A stretch of 32,565 nucleotides of DNA from a bacterium (GCA_030638825.1 DAOWDU010000009.1:1-32565), one strand, 5' to 3'. Counted from the first letter of the stretch, positions 5,880 through 14,006 are shown. The notes: generated by a model from the sequence alone, not told the origin. A program made the numbers and translations.

Positions 5880-8429
5880 GATCTCTAACTTTCCACTTTT
5901 AATCTTCAACCTAATCTTATCCCCTTCTCCAATCTTTCCGTCAATAATCTTCTCCGAAACTAAATCTTCAACCATTTCCTGTAAATTCCGACGCGCTAAT
6001 CTGGCGCCCTCATTGGGATCAAAACTTTTCTTGCTAATGTAATCAAGCGCTTTCTGGTCGGCGCTTATTTTAATATTGTTATTTTTAAGCAGGCGAATTT
6101 TGAAATCATTAAATTGCATTCTGACAATGTTTTTTAGATTAGCTTCGCTTAAGGGATTGAAAACTAAAACTCTGTCAATTCTATTTATAAATTCAGGACT
6201 GAGTATTTCTTTCAATTCCTTTAAAACTGCGTCTTTCGTTTCTATATATTTATCTCTGATTCTATTTTTCTCTTTACTCTCGCTTATTTTTTTATTTTCG
6301 CCAAATCCCCACTTTGCTTCAGAAGTCAATTGCTCTGTGCCAATGTTAGAAGTCATAATAATTGTTGTGTTTCTAAAATCCACTTTTCTGCCAGAGGCGT
6401 CTGTCAGTTCTCCATCTTCAAAAATTTGAAGCATTAAATTGAAAACATCAGGATGAGCTTTTTCAATTTCATCAAATAAAATCACAGAATAAGGATGCAA
6501 ACGAACTTGCTCTGTCAATTTTCCTCCCTCTTCATAACCAACATATCCCGCGGGAGCTCCAACCAAGCGAGAAACATTATGCTTTTCCATAAACTCGCTC
6601 ATATCAACTTTAATCAAGGCGTCAGATTTTTCGTAAATCGTTTCGGCGAGAACTTTTGCCAGCTCTGTTTTTCCAACTCCGGTCGGTCCTAAAAACATAA
6701 AAACGCCCGCTGGTCTATCAGCGTTCGCGACCCCAGAACGGCTGCGGCGAATTGACTTTGCGATCACGCTCACCGCTTCGTCTTGTCCTTCTATTCGCTT
6801 TTTTAATTCTTTTTCTAAATTCTGTAATTTTTTCCGATCGTCGGAAACTATTTTCTTGACAGGCACGCCCGTCATTTGCCTAATAACTTCCGCGACATCT
6901 TCTCGTCCAACCGCTTCTTTTATTTTGATTTTATTTTCCTTCTCCTGAACCTCGCGCATTTCTTTCAAATGTTTCTTTAATTTACTTTCTTTTTCTTTCA
7001 TTAAAAGCGCTCTGTCATATTCCTCATTGTCAACCGCTTTTTCTTTTTCAGCTTTTAATTCCTTTAATTCTTTTTCAAGTTCTTTTATTTCTTTTAAATA
7101 ATTTTTGCCAGTGTGCCTGCTTCTTACTAAAGACGCCGCCTCGTCAAGAACATCAAACGCTTTGTCTGGAAAAAATCGGTCATTGATAAATCTCTGGCTC
7201 AGCTCAACCGCGGAACTGATTGCTTCTTCTTCTATATCTAAATTATGATGAGCTTCATAAATATTTCTTAATCCGCCTAAAATCTTTTTTGTGTCTTCTG
7301 CGCTTGGCTCTTCAATCAATGCCATCTGAAATCTTCTTTCCAGCGCCGCGTCTTTTTTGAAATACTTCCGATATTCATCTAAGGTCGTCGCGCCGATACA
7401 GGAAAGCTTTCCTTGCGACAAGGGCGGTTTCAAAATATTCGCCGCGTCCAAACTCCCCCCTCCCGCGCTTCCCGCTCCGATGATCGTGTGAATTTCATCT
7501 ATAAATAAAATCACCTCTGGATTTTCCTGCGCTTCAGAAATCACATCTTTCAAACGCGCTTCAAATTCTCCGCGATAAACCGCTCCCGCGATTAATAATC
7601 CAAGATCCAAAGAATAAATTTTTTTGTTAGAAAGATTAACTGGAACATCGCCCTGAGATATTCTCTGCGCCAGCCCCTGCACAACCGCGGTTTTCCCCAC
7701 GCCCGGCTCACCGACAAGAATTGGATTGCTCTTTGTTTTGCGGCTCAAAATATTTATTGTCTTATTTATTTCTTCTTCTCTCCCGATAATTGGATCAGTA
7801 TTCTTCTTCTCAAATTCATTTATTAAATCCACGCAGAAATATTCCAATGCGGACTGCTTTTGGTTTGCGGAAGGATTCTCTGCCATCATCCCGTTTATTA
7901 TATTTCCTGACATTAAATTGGGAGAAGCTACTTCTTTAGCTTTTCCCGCAAGGTCAAAAACATCAACAAAATCAGAAAATCGAGCTGAACTTTCCATTAA
8001 CACTTTTAATTTCTCTCGCAATTCATCCTGTTTAATTCCCAAAGAGAGAAGGGTTTCTGCTACCTTTTTATCTTTACTAACCAGAATTGCGTAAAGCAAA
8101 TGATCCGTACCAACATAATTATGCTGATAACGGCTGGCGATCAGAACCGCTTTTTTAAAAATATTTTTAAATTCTGCCGATAATTTCAGGCTCCACTTTT
8201 TTGTCTTCGGCATTTTATCTATAATCTCCCGCAACGCTTTTGGATCAACATTTTCGCCCGCCAGCACGCTATAGCCAATACTCCCTTTCTGCATCATCAA
8301 ACCAAAGAAAATATGCTCCACGCCAATTGACTGATGCTTAAACTCCTGCGAAAGTATCTCCGCTTTTTCAATCACGCTCTTCAGATGCGCGGTGAATTTG
8401 TTTTGAATTTTAGGGGGAAAGATGTTCAT
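5874..8429 (-). CDS. clpC: ATP-dependent Clp protease ATPase subunit ClpC
   Basis: 851 residues, full length for ClpC/ClpA. The cytoplasmic double-ring unfoldase threads proteins into ClpP. In order: tandem Clp-N repeats (about 8-145); D1 with Walker A GEPGVGKT (240-247) and Walker B ILFIDEIH (307-314); a charged coiled-coil middle domain with a UVR-like segment (about 445-500), which marks ClpC rather than ClpA; D2 with GPTGVGKT (581-588) and ILFDEIE (650-656). The ClpP-docking loop appears as WGF (707-709), close to the usual LGF. ClpP and an adaptor (McsB/MecA) are not in the window. The likely -10 TATAAT (complement of 8447-8452) overlaps the end of a 40-bp palindrome. Confidence 0.95.
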   Translation of the reverse strand: MNIFPPKIQNKFTAHLKSVIEKAEILSQEFKHQSIGVEHIFFGLMMQKGSIGYSVLAGENVDPKALREIIDKMPKTKKWSLKLSAEFKNIFKKAVLIASRYQHNYVGTDHLLYAILVSKDKKVAETLLSLGIKQDELREKLKVLMESSARFSDFVDVFDLAGKAKEVASPNLMSGNIINGMMAENPSANQKQSALEYFCVDLINEFEKKNTDPIIGREEEINKTINILSRKTKSNPILVGEPGVGKTAVVQGLAQRISQGDVPVNLSNKKIYSLDLGLLIAGAVYRGEFEARLKDVISEAQENPEVILFIDEIHTIIGAGSAGGGSLDAANILKPPLSQGKLSCIGATTLDEYRKYFKKDAALERRFQMALIEEPSAEDTKKILGGLRNIYEAHHNLDIEEEAISSAVELSQRFINDRFFPDKAFDVLDEAASLVRSRHTGKNYLKEIKELEKELKELKAEKEKAVDNEEYDRALLMKEKESKLKKHLKEMREVQEKENKIKIKEAVGREDVAEVIRQMTGVPVKKIVSDDRKKLQNLEKELKKRIEGQDEAVSVIAKSIRRSRSGVANADRPAGVFMFLGPTGVGKTELAKVLAETIYEKSDALIKVDMSEFMEKHNVSRLVGAPAGYVGYEEGGKLTEQVRLHPYSVILFDEIEKAHPDVFNLMLQIFEDGELTDASGRKVDFRNTTIIMTSNIGTEQLTSEAKWGFGENKKISESKEKNRIRDKYIETKDAVLKELKEILSPEFINRIDRVLVFNPLSEANLKNIVRMQFNDFKIRLLKNNNIKISADQKALDYISKKSFDPNEGARLARRNLQEMVEDLVSEKIIDGKIGEGDKIRLKIKSGKLEIC

Positions 8430-8449
8430 AAGGATAGAGTTAGAAAATT

Positions 8450-8489
8450 ATAGTCGTAGGGGCAGGTCGCGACCTGCCCCTACGACTAT
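8450..8489. repeat. 40-bp perfect palindrome between divergent clpC and the 8698 gene
   Basis: Two perfect 20-base arms, ATAGTCGTAGGGGCAGGTCG (8450-8469) and its reverse complement (8470-8489), without a spacer. It is GC-rich in an AT-rich gap. Its left end contributes to the TATAAT in front of clpC. The GTAGGGGCAGGT core resembles the GTAGAGACGAGG core of the copies at 2906 and 4246. Confidence 0.9.
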
Positions 8490-8512
8490 TATTAAAGCAG
8501 TAAAATCAAGCC

Positions 8513-8541
8513 TTGACAAGTTTTTGATTTGGGTGTATAGT
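8513..8541 (+). promoter_or_regulatory. Strong sigma-70-type promoter for the 8698 gene
   Basis: TTGACA (8513-8518), 17 bases, TATAGT (8536-8541). Start of transcription expected near 8548, giving a leader of about 150 bases. Confidence 0.75.
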
Positions 8542-8563
8542 GCTGGGTTGTTCTTTGAAAAGA

Positions 8564-8653
8564 TTCTCTGCGGGACATTTGTGTGAATTTTGGTGATTTA
8601 GCAATAAAACCTTTTTTTTGCTAGTATAAATTTACGCAACTGTCCGTGGAGAA
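8564..8653 (+). promoter_or_regulatory. Structured 5' leader of the 8698 gene
   Basis: Complementary segments close a two-level hairpin: TTCTC/GAGAA (8564-8568, 8649-8653) and GGACA/TGTCC (8573-8577, 8641-8645). Inside lies TTAGCAA/TTGCTA (8598-8604, 8618-8623) with a U-rich loop. The structure ends about 30 bases before the AGAGGT ribosome site. It could be a cis-regulatory RNA; no known class was recognised. Confidence 0.4.
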
Positions 8654-8697
8654 TAAAAGCGCTAAGCTAAAAAAGCAAAGTGCAAGAGGTAAATTAA

Positions 8698-10050
8698 ATG
8701 TCAATCAGAAGAAGAAACCTGCATGACAATAATAAGAGAGAAATTGTCATAGAGAATGGAATACTGAAAATCAGAGACTTGGATGGAAATACAGTTTTCC
8801 CAACAATGATAGCACATCCAAACCCAGACTCTGATGTTGCCGCAACCTTTTTTGCGCTTGATCTTTATAAAATCAAGTATGGAGAAGTTGAGTTTAAATC
8901 AAACAGCGAAAATGGTTTGGTTGAAGAAAAGACAGCTGAAGAATGGCTAAGAGATGGTTACATTCTCGTGGATGTAGGAGGAAATGGAGAACCAGAAAAA
9001 GTAGGGGGAAGACTAATCCACCTTGATCATAGCCACGATCTTTCAAATAAAGACACATGTGCTACGACCATTTGTCTCGATCTCATTAAACGAGATATGG
9101 AAGCAAAGCCTGATGAACTTTTGATAAAGTTAGTCAACTTTGTTAGAAGGAATGATCTTCGGGGAGGACGAGGATTTTTAGATTTTGCTGATATTTGCAA
9201 GGTTGCTCTGGCAAAACTGGAAGACCACGAGAAACTGTTGTATATGAAAGCGTTGCTAAACGCTTACATCAACAACAAGGGAGAACCGAATTCTGAACTC
9301 TTCTGTGAAATTTTTGCAGAATTTGCGGAAGGCAAAAAGAACATTCCGCAAAAACTGTTGGATTATCTGAAAATGGTTCAGGAAGGAAAGACTCAAAACA
9401 TTCCAGATTTGGTAAGAGTCACCAATCCTGAGGCTGCAAGTCTCGTAAGATTGATACTTGAAGAGACCTATCTTTCTCAAATGGAATACAGGGAAGCTGA
9501 AATGCTTTGTCGGAGAATCAAGGAAGTAATTCTTGTAGGCGGGATATCTCTAGTGTCTCTGGAAACCGATAATCCTCAATTTCACAGAGCTGCTCTCAGC
9601 AATGGAGCTGATATTATAGCTGTTAAGAGAAGCAACGGGCATGTCCAGATTTATACCAGAAAGAGCAAGAAAGGGATAAATCTTGAAGACATTGTCGTGG
9701 CTATAAGAGCAGAAGAAGCTTGCGCCAATGGAGATCAGCTTCCTAATCTTGCTGATTTGCGTAGAGATGGGGCCTTTGGAGTTTGGTACTATTTTAAGGC
9801 AGGTGGCATGCTCATGAACGGAAGTTCAACTGCCAACGCTCAGAGAAAAACAAAGCTTGGTTTCAAAAAGAAAGTGGCACCAACAATTGTTGCAGTGCAG
9901 AATGGTTATATGCCATATTGCAAAGGCAGATATCCCTGCTCCAAAGAGTGCGATTTGTATCTGTTAAATTTTGCAAATTGCAGAAGGTATAGAGCAACTG
10001 CGGAAAATAAAGGATCAAGAAAAGGAGAAACTCTAATTCTTGCACGGTAA
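8698..10050 (+). CDS. DHH/MYG1-like putative phosphohydrolase
   Basis: 450 residues. The N-terminal part carries AHPNPDSDVAATFFAL (37-52), which resembles the Asp-rich motif I of DHH-superfamily phosphoesterases, and then ILVDVGGNGEPEKVGG with LIHLDHSHD, close to the VDVGG...DHH segment of MYG1-family metal-dependent nucleases. A central helical region follows. The C-terminal part holds four cysteines, CKGRYPCSKECDLYLLNFANC, which may bind a metal. I infer metal-dependent hydrolysis of a phosphodiester or nucleotide; the substrate is unknown. AGAGGT lies 8 bases before ATG. The gene stands alone between its own strong promoter with a structured leader and a strong terminator. Homology is by motif impression only. 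Confidence 0.6.
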   Translation: MSIRRRNLHDNNKREIVIENGILKIRDLDGNTVFPTMIAHPNPDSDVAATFFALDLYKIKYGEVEFKSNSENGLVEEKTAEEWLRDGYILVDVGGNGEPEKVGGRLIHLDHSHDLSNKDTCATTICLDLIKRDMEAKPDELLIKLVNFVRRNDLRGGRGFLDFADICKVALAKLEDHEKLLYMKALLNAYINNKGEPNSELFCEIFAEFAEGKKNIPQKLLDYLKMVQEGKTQNIPDLVRVTNPEAASLVRLILEETYLSQMEYREAEMLCRRIKEVILVGGISLVSLETDNPQFHRAALSNGADIIAVKRSNGHVQIYTRKSKKGINLEDIVVAIRAEEACANGDQLPNLADLRRDGAFGVWYYFKAGGMLMNGSSTANAQRKTKLGFKKKVAPTIVAVQNGYMPYCKGRYPCSKECDLYLLNFANCRRYRATAENKGSRKGETLILAR

Positions 10051-10082
10051 GCAGGATTTCCTGTAAACAAAATTACAATAAT

Positions 10083-10127
10083 ATTGGGAGAAGAACAAAC
10101 TCAATCGTTCAACTCCCGATTTTTTTA
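10083..10127 (+). terminator. Intrinsic terminator of the 8698 gene
   Basis: ATTGGGAG (10083-10090) pairs with CTCCCGAT (10113-10120), with an inner GAAC/GTTC, followed by a run of seven T. Confidence 0.85.
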
Positions 10128-10144
10128 TTTAAATCCCCCGCCTC

Positions 10145-10173
10145 TTGACAACTCCCCATTTTAGTTCTACGCT
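10145..10173 (+). promoter_or_regulatory. Possible promoter of the 10223 gene
   Basis: TTGACA (10145-10150), 17 bases, TACGCT (10168-10173). The -35 is perfect, the -10 weak. Confidence 0.4.
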
Positions 10174-10222
10174 TTTTATATTATTGATAATTGATAATTA
10201 AAAAACAAGAGGAGGGAAATTA

Positions 10223-10765
10223 GTGAACAGTGAAAAAACAATAGTGGTATTCAATAAAATAAGAGAAATTGGGGAAGTGGAAATGTTAGTAGCGGAATAT
10301 ATAAGGGACAATTCTGAAAAAGTGTTTTTTATTCCCGCAAAAGACGATCCAATTCCTCCAAGAGATGAGCCTTGTCTCGTTGTTCTTCCGTCATCTTATT
10401 ATAATAGAAAAACTGTCTATTCTGTTAAAACCATCAGACCAGAGAAAGTAGGGGAAACAACAGTATTTAGAGATGTTTTTATTTCTGATTATTCATTTCA
10501 AAATATTAATAGTAAAGTTGCTATTATAATTATGAATCCCAAAGAAGAACTTGAAACACTTCTGTTAAGAATCGCCGTAAATAATGGCAATAAAGAAGCT
10601 GTTAAGAGATTTCTAGCAAAGAATATTTTATTGGAACATACAGAAGTTCGGATTAAAAGAAATAAGAAAGAAGAAGAGATAATAGAGATAATAATAGAAC
10701 CATTAGAAGATTTTGATTATTTGAGAAATGGACTTCTAAAACATTTATCAAATCAACTAGTATAA
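10223..10765 (+). CDS. Hypothetical protein, 180 aa, GTG start
   Basis: No family recognised. The GTG start at 10223 is chosen because GGAGGG lies about 6 bases upstream, one of the best ribosome sites in the window. The protein is soluble, mixed alpha/beta in appearance, and begins with a strand-like KTIVVFNKI. It contains LVVLPSSYYNRKTVYSVKTI and a stretch about 115-140 that looks helical (EELETLLLRIAVNNGNKEAV). The C-terminal third is rich in Glu, Lys and Ile. It is an isolated unit with an upstream TTGACA and a terminator directly after its stop, like its two neighbours. It carries no signal peptide or membrane segment. Confidence 0.7.
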   Translation: MNSEKTIVVFNKIREIGEVEMLVAEYIRDNSEKVFFIPAKDDPIPPRDEPCLVVLPSSYYNRKTVYSVKTIRPEKVGETTVFRDVFISDYSFQNINSKVAIIIMNPKEELETLLLRIAVNNGNKEAVKRFLAKNILLEHTEVRIKRNKKEEEIIEIIIEPLEDFDYLRNGLLKHLSNQLV

Positions 10766-10796
10766 ATCAGAGATCTAAAACCTCTGATCTTTTTTT
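10766..10796 (+). terminator. Intrinsic terminator of the 10223 gene
   Basis: ATCAGAG (10766-10772), 9-base loop, CTCTGAT (10782-10788), then C and a run of seven T. It starts at the last bases of the stop codon. Confidence 0.85.
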
Positions 10797-10807
10797 ATCT
10801 GCAACCA

Positions 10808-10885
10808 TTGACAAATATATTTAGACAGATATAATACAATGTTGTTGATAGGATTATTGACAATTTATGATGATATGAATAATAA
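10808..10885 (+). promoter_or_regulatory. Tandem promoters of the 10903 gene
   Basis: P1: TTGACA (10808-10813), 16 bases, perfect TATAAT (10830-10835). P2: TTGACA (10857-10862), 17 bases, TAATAA (10880-10885). P2 would start transcription at the ribosome site, so P1 is the more credible one. Confidence 0.65.
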
Positions 10886-10902
10886 AGGAGGAAGAAATTT
10901 AG

Positions 10903-11253
10903 ATGGAAACTAGGGTTCGTGGAAGCGATAGACAACAGAAATATCCTACAGAAGTTGTAGATAGAAGAAACAAAGAAGATAAAACAGGAGAAATAATTGT
11001 AATAAAAGATAAATTACAAAGACCAAAAGGAAAGATTAACGGAATTTTAATAATTGTATCAGAAGGAAAAACAAGTATTGAAATTTCAAATCAAAAGCTT
11101 ATAGATCCTATTCTTGGAATTTTAGAAAGAGAACTAGGTAGGTTTCACTGGACAAAGAATTATAAAATGTCCAAAGTAAGCACTCAAGTAGGATTTACAC
11201 CTCTAGAAACAGAAGAGTTAAAAACTCTACTTGAAGAAACAATCAAATTATAG
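10903..11253 (+). CDS. Hypothetical protein, 116 aa
   Basis: No family recognised. A perfect AGGAGG lies about 11 bases before ATG. The first 45 residues are highly charged (METRVRGSDRQQ..., then RRNKEDKTGEI) and probably disordered. Residues about 46-116 look like a small alpha/beta domain: INGILIIVSEGKTSIEIS, LIDPILGILERELG, then TPLETEELKTLLEETIKL. It sits between consensus promoter elements and an intrinsic terminator, so it is probably well expressed on its own. Nothing in the neighbours reveals its role. Confidence 0.7.
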   Translation: METRVRGSDRQQKYPTEVVDRRNKEDKTGEIIVIKDKLQRPKGKINGILIIVSEGKTSIEISNQKLIDPILGILERELGRFHWTKNYKMSKVSTQVGFTPLETEELKTLLEETIKL

Positions 11254-11259
11254 TTAGAA

Positions 11260-11296
11260 GGTGAAGTGGAAACATCCCGCTTCTCCTGTTTTTTTT
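11260..11296 (+). terminator. Intrinsic terminator of the 10903 gene
   Basis: GGTGAAGTGG (11260-11269) pairs, with one mismatch and one G-U, with the CCCGCTTCTCC segment (11276-11286); a T-tract follows (11289-11296). Confidence 0.8.
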
Positions 11297-11352
11297 ACTC
11301 ATTTAAAATCCCCTACCGTAAATAATCATTTTCTGTTAGAATGAGTTTAAAG

Positions 11353-11415
11353 CTGGAGTTCAGGTTTTAACCTGTAAATGATTACACACCTTACACTCTA
11401 AAGAGTGAGCTCCAG
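11353..11415. repeat. Cloverleaf-like palindromic element before recX
   Basis: Outer stem CTGGAG/CTCCAG (11353-11358, 11410-11415) encloses two small palindromes, CAGGTT-TT-AACCTG (11361-11374) and CACTCT-AA-AGAGTG (11394-11407). The first shares the GGTTTTAACC core with the 798-917 element. It ends just before recX and contains an in-frame GTG that could be mistaken for the recX start. Confidence 0.6.
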
Positions 11416-11432
11416 TGTTTGTAATAATTAAA

Positions 11433-11897
11433 ATGGACAATAAAAACCAAGCTATAAAATTCGCTATCAAACTTTTAAGCATCAGAAAGAGATCTGTTTT
11501 TGAGATGAGGAATAGGTTAAAACGGAAAGAATTTGGGAATGATGTGATAGATGAAGTTATTAAAGAATTGTTTGAATATAAATATTTAAACGATGAAAAG
11601 TTTGCGGAAGCGTATATTAATGACAGAATCAATTTCAATCCAAGAGGGAGTTTTTTAATTAAGAAAGAACTGAGAGAAAAAGGCGTCGCGGAGAATATTG
11701 TTGATCAGAAAATAAAAGAATTATTTCCTGAAGAAAAAGAAATAGAATTAGCGAGAAAAGCGGCAGAAAAGAAAATGGGGACTTTAAATAAAGATCTAGA
11801 AAAAAATAAAGTTTACCAAAAAGTCGGCGCGTATTTGCAAGCGAAAGGATACACGAGTTATATTATTCGGGAAGTGTTATCACTGTCATTGCAATGA
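11433..11897 (+). CDS. recX: RecX-family regulator of RecA
   Basis: 154 residues from ATG at 11433. RecX binds RecA filaments and limits recombination and the SOS response. The three-helix-repeat pattern is visible: AIKLLSIRKRSVFEMRNRLKRKEF, then VIDEVIKELFEYKYLNDEKFAEAYINDR with the YLNDEKFA signature, then RGSFLIKKELREKGV and a final repeat ending in LQAKGYTSYIIREVL. An in-frame GTG at 11415 would add six residues, but it overlaps the palindromic element, so the ATG is preferred. The stop overlaps the vanW-like start (ATGA at 11894-11897). recA is not in the window. Confidence 0.85.
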   Translation: MDNKNQAIKFAIKLLSIRKRSVFEMRNRLKRKEFGNDVIDEVIKELFEYKYLNDEKFAEAYINDRINFNPRGSFLIKKELREKGVAENIVDQKIKELFPEEKEIELARKAAEKKMGTLNKDLEKNKVYQKVGAYLQAKGYTSYIIREVLSLSLQ

Positions 11898-13681
11898 CAA
11901 TAAATCTAATTTCAAAAATGCCGAAAATAAACAAGCCAACAAAAATAATTATTTTATTTACAACGCTAATCGCGATAGTTATTTTTGTAATTGTAATATA
12001 TTTTAATTCTATTTACACAGATAGAATATTCCCAAATGTTTTTATAAATAACGAGGATTATTCGGGACTGACAAAAGAGGAAGCGTTTTTTAAATTGGAG
12101 AACAAAATAAAAAATGTTTATCAGGACGATTTTGCTTTTACTTACGAAGATGATATTTTCAAAACGATAGTTTTAGAAACAGGAATAGTGATAGATATAA
12201 ATAAAACAATCAACAGCGCTTTTTCTTATGGGCATCATGAAAATATTTTACAAAGCCTTAAAGAACAAACCGGTTTAATAAATAAAAATAAAAATCTTCA
12301 GGTGAAAATTATTATAGACGAAAAAAAGCTTGAGAGTTATATTCAGAAAGAATTATCAGAAATAGAAACCCCGCCTAAAAACTTTGGCTACAATTATGCT
12401 AATGAAAAATTTACTCCGACAGTTCCAGAATCAGGGATCATAATAAATAGAAGTAAATTAAAAAAAGATATTATTGAAAATTTATTTGAGTTAAAAAATG
12501 ATGATCTAAAAATAGAATTAGTAGTAAAAGAAGCGGAAGTAAAAGAGGATTTGAATAATAGAGCATTTACTCAAGCTAACAATTTGCTCCATAGAAAAGT
12601 AACTTTAAAATATAATTCAGACGAGTTTGAAATTCAAAAAGAAGATCTTGCTTTATGGATTAAATTTGATGCTATAGATAATGACGACAATAAAAATAAA
12701 AGAATCCTTGGCATAATGTCTGATGACGAAAAAATAAAAGACTATCTTTTGATTTTTATCGTTCCGCAAGTAAACCGCGAACCCGTCAACGCCCAGCTTG
12801 AATATGAAAATAAAAAAGTTGAAGTTTTTTCATTAAGCTACGAAGGAGTTTCTCTTGAAATTGAAAAAAGTAGAGATGAAATTTGCGCAGATGTTTTTAA
12901 GAAAGAGAATTACGAGGAATTAGAAATAGAAACGGAACTTGGTTCTGGGTACCCAGAACCAAGTTCCGTTTCTATTTCTAATATTGAAATTCCCCTAATC
13001 ACCAAAAAAATCCAGCCAGAAATCACAATTGAAAGTATAGATAATATGGGAATAACCGCGCTACTCGCGACAGGAGAATCAAATTTTTACGGATCGCCAA
13101 GAAATAGAATCCATAACATCACAGTCGGCGCAAGCAAGTTCCACGGGATTTTAATCGGTCCAGAAGATGAATTTTCATTCAATAAAGTTTTAGGAAAAGT
13201 CGGCGCGAAGCAAGGATACCTTCCTGAATTGGTTATAAAAAAGGGTGTAACCACGCCAGAATACGGCGGCGGATTGTGCCAGGTTTCAACAACCGCTTTC
13301 AGAGCCGCGGTTAGCACGGGACTGGAAATCACCGAAAGGAAAAATCACGCTTATCCCGTGAAATATTACAACCCGCAAGGAACAGACGCGACTATTTATC
13401 CCCCGCATCCCGATTTAAGATTTAAAAACAACACGCCAGCCTACATTTTAATCCAGACTAGAATTAAGGGAAATAAATTATATTTTGATTTTTACGGATC
13501 CGACGATAAACGCAAAGTTGTTTTGACTGGTCCTTATATTTACGACAAAAAAACAAGTGGCGCGATGAAAGCGACCTGGACACAGGAAGTTTACGACAAA
13601 GACGGCGAGCTAGAATTTAAAGAAATTTTCTACAGCAATTATAAATCACCTGCGCTGTATCCAAGAGGAACGCCATTGTGA
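11894..13681 (+). CDS. VanW-family membrane protein with PG-binding-like domains
   Basis: 595 residues. A short basic N-terminus and one membrane helix (about 17-36) place the rest outside the cell. Residues about 45-330 look like two YoaR-type putative peptidoglycan-binding domains (LTKEEAFFKLE and similar). Residues about 385-545 are the VanW domain: SNFYGSPRNRIHNITVGASKFHG, GPEDEFSFNKVLG, GGGLCQVSTTAFRAA and RKNHAYPV. VanW proteins occur in vancomycin-resistance clusters, but most members are cell-envelope proteins of unknown activity, and no resistance gene is nearby. It overlaps recX by four bases. Residues 342-363 are encoded by a 64-bp perfect palindrome in the linker before the VanW domain. 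Confidence 0.85.
   Translation: MTINLISKMPKINKPTKIIILFTTLIAIVIFVIVIYFNSIYTDRIFPNVFINNEDYSGLTKEEAFFKLENKIKNVYQDDFAFTYEDDIFKTIVLETGIVIDINKTINSAFSYGHHENILQSLKEQTGLINKNKNLQVKIIIDEKKLESYIQKELSEIETPPKNFGYNYANEKFTPTVPESGIIINRSKLKKDIIENLFELKNDDLKIELVVKEAEVKEDLNNRAFTQANNLLHRKVTLKYNSDEFEIQKEDLALWIKFDAIDNDDNKNKRILGIMSDDEKIKDYLLIFIVPQVNREPVNAQLEYENKKVEVFSLSYEGVSLEIEKSRDEICADVFKKENYEELEIETELGSGYPEPSSVSISNIEIPLITKKIQPEITIESIDNMGITALLATGESNFYGSPRNRIHNITVGASKFHGILIGPEDEFSFNKVLGKVGAKQGYLPELVIKKGVTTPEYGGGLCQVSTTAFRAAVSTGLEITERKNHAYPVKYYNPQGTDATIYPPHPDLRFKNNTPAYILIQTRIKGNKLYFDFYGSDDKRKVVLTGPYIYDKKTSGAMKATWTQEVYDKDGELEFKEIFYSNYKSPALYPRGTPL
12919..12982. repeat. 64-bp perfect palindrome inside the vanW-like gene
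   Basis: Thirty-two bases (12919-12950) are followed directly by their exact reverse complement (12951-12982), centre GGGT|ACCC. The inner part reads GGAACTTGGTTCTGGGT on each strand. It is in frame and stop-free, coding an acidic segment ending ETELGSGYPEPSSVSISN. Confidence 0.95.
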
Positions 13682-13700
13682 TAATTTTAAACAACACCCC

Positions 13701-13729
13701 TTGATATTTTTTTATTTTTAATATATACT
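13701..13729 (+). promoter_or_regulatory. Promoter of the tRNA cluster
   Basis: TTGATA (13701-13706), 17 bases, TATACT (13724-13729), about 35 bases before tRNA-Arg. Confidence 0.65.
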
Positions 13730-13765
13730 TCCAAAGTTATCGGTTTTTAGTTATTAGTTATATAC

Positions 13766-13839
13766 GCACCCGTAGCTCAATTGGATAGAGCACTTGGCTT
13801 CGGACCAAGGGGTTGTGGGTTCAAATCCTGCCGGGTGCA
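13766..13839 (+). tRNA. tRNA-Arg (TCG)
   Basis: A full cloverleaf: acceptor GCACCCG/CGGGTGC, D arm AGCTCAATTGGATAGAGC, anticodon loop CTTCGGA in stem CTTGG/CCAAG giving anticodon TCG, and T loop TTCAAAT. The discriminator is A13839; CCA is not encoded. Confidence 0.95.
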
Positions 13840-13845
13840 CAAAGT

Positions 13846-13901
13846 CATATAAACATATAAACAAAATTTTTGAAGTCGCAACATATTTAGATGTTTATAT
13901 G
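13846..13901. repeat. AT-rich inverted repeat in the Arg-Lys tRNA spacer
   Basis: CATATAAAC occurs twice overlapping by one base (13846-13862), and its reverse complement GTTTATATG lies at 13893-13901. It may form a hairpin used in processing of the tRNA transcript. Confidence 0.4.
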
Positions 13902-13922
13902 CTTAAATGTTTACATAACCAT

Positions 13923-13995
13923 GGGTCGTTAGCTCAATTGGTAGAGCAGTTGCCTCTTAAGCAATTGGTTAGAGGTTCAAGTCCTCTACGACCCA
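13923..13995 (+). tRNA. tRNA-Lys (CTT)
   Basis: Acceptor GGGTCGT/ACGACCC, D arm AGCTCAATTGGTAGAGC, anticodon loop CTCTTAA in stem GTTGC/GCAAT giving CTT, and T loop TTCAAGT. The discriminator is A13995; CCA is not encoded. Confidence 0.95.
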
Positions 13996-14006
13996 CAAGA
14001 ATCATT

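Noticed and set aside
10107-10120. GTTCAACTCCCGAT, identical to 14 bases of the tRNA-His T arm, as an attachment-site repeat
   Set aside because: It is part of a clear intrinsic terminator and lies left of the tRNA, outside the element. The shared bases are explained by a stem ending in CTCCC after a chance GTTCAA.
11415-11432. GTG start for recX
   Set aside because: It overlaps the last bases of the palindromic element, and the ATG at 11433 fits the family length.
11894-13681. Vancomycin resistance from the VanW-like protein
   Set aside because: VanW domains are widespread in envelope proteins, and no van ligase, racemase or sensor genes are nearby.
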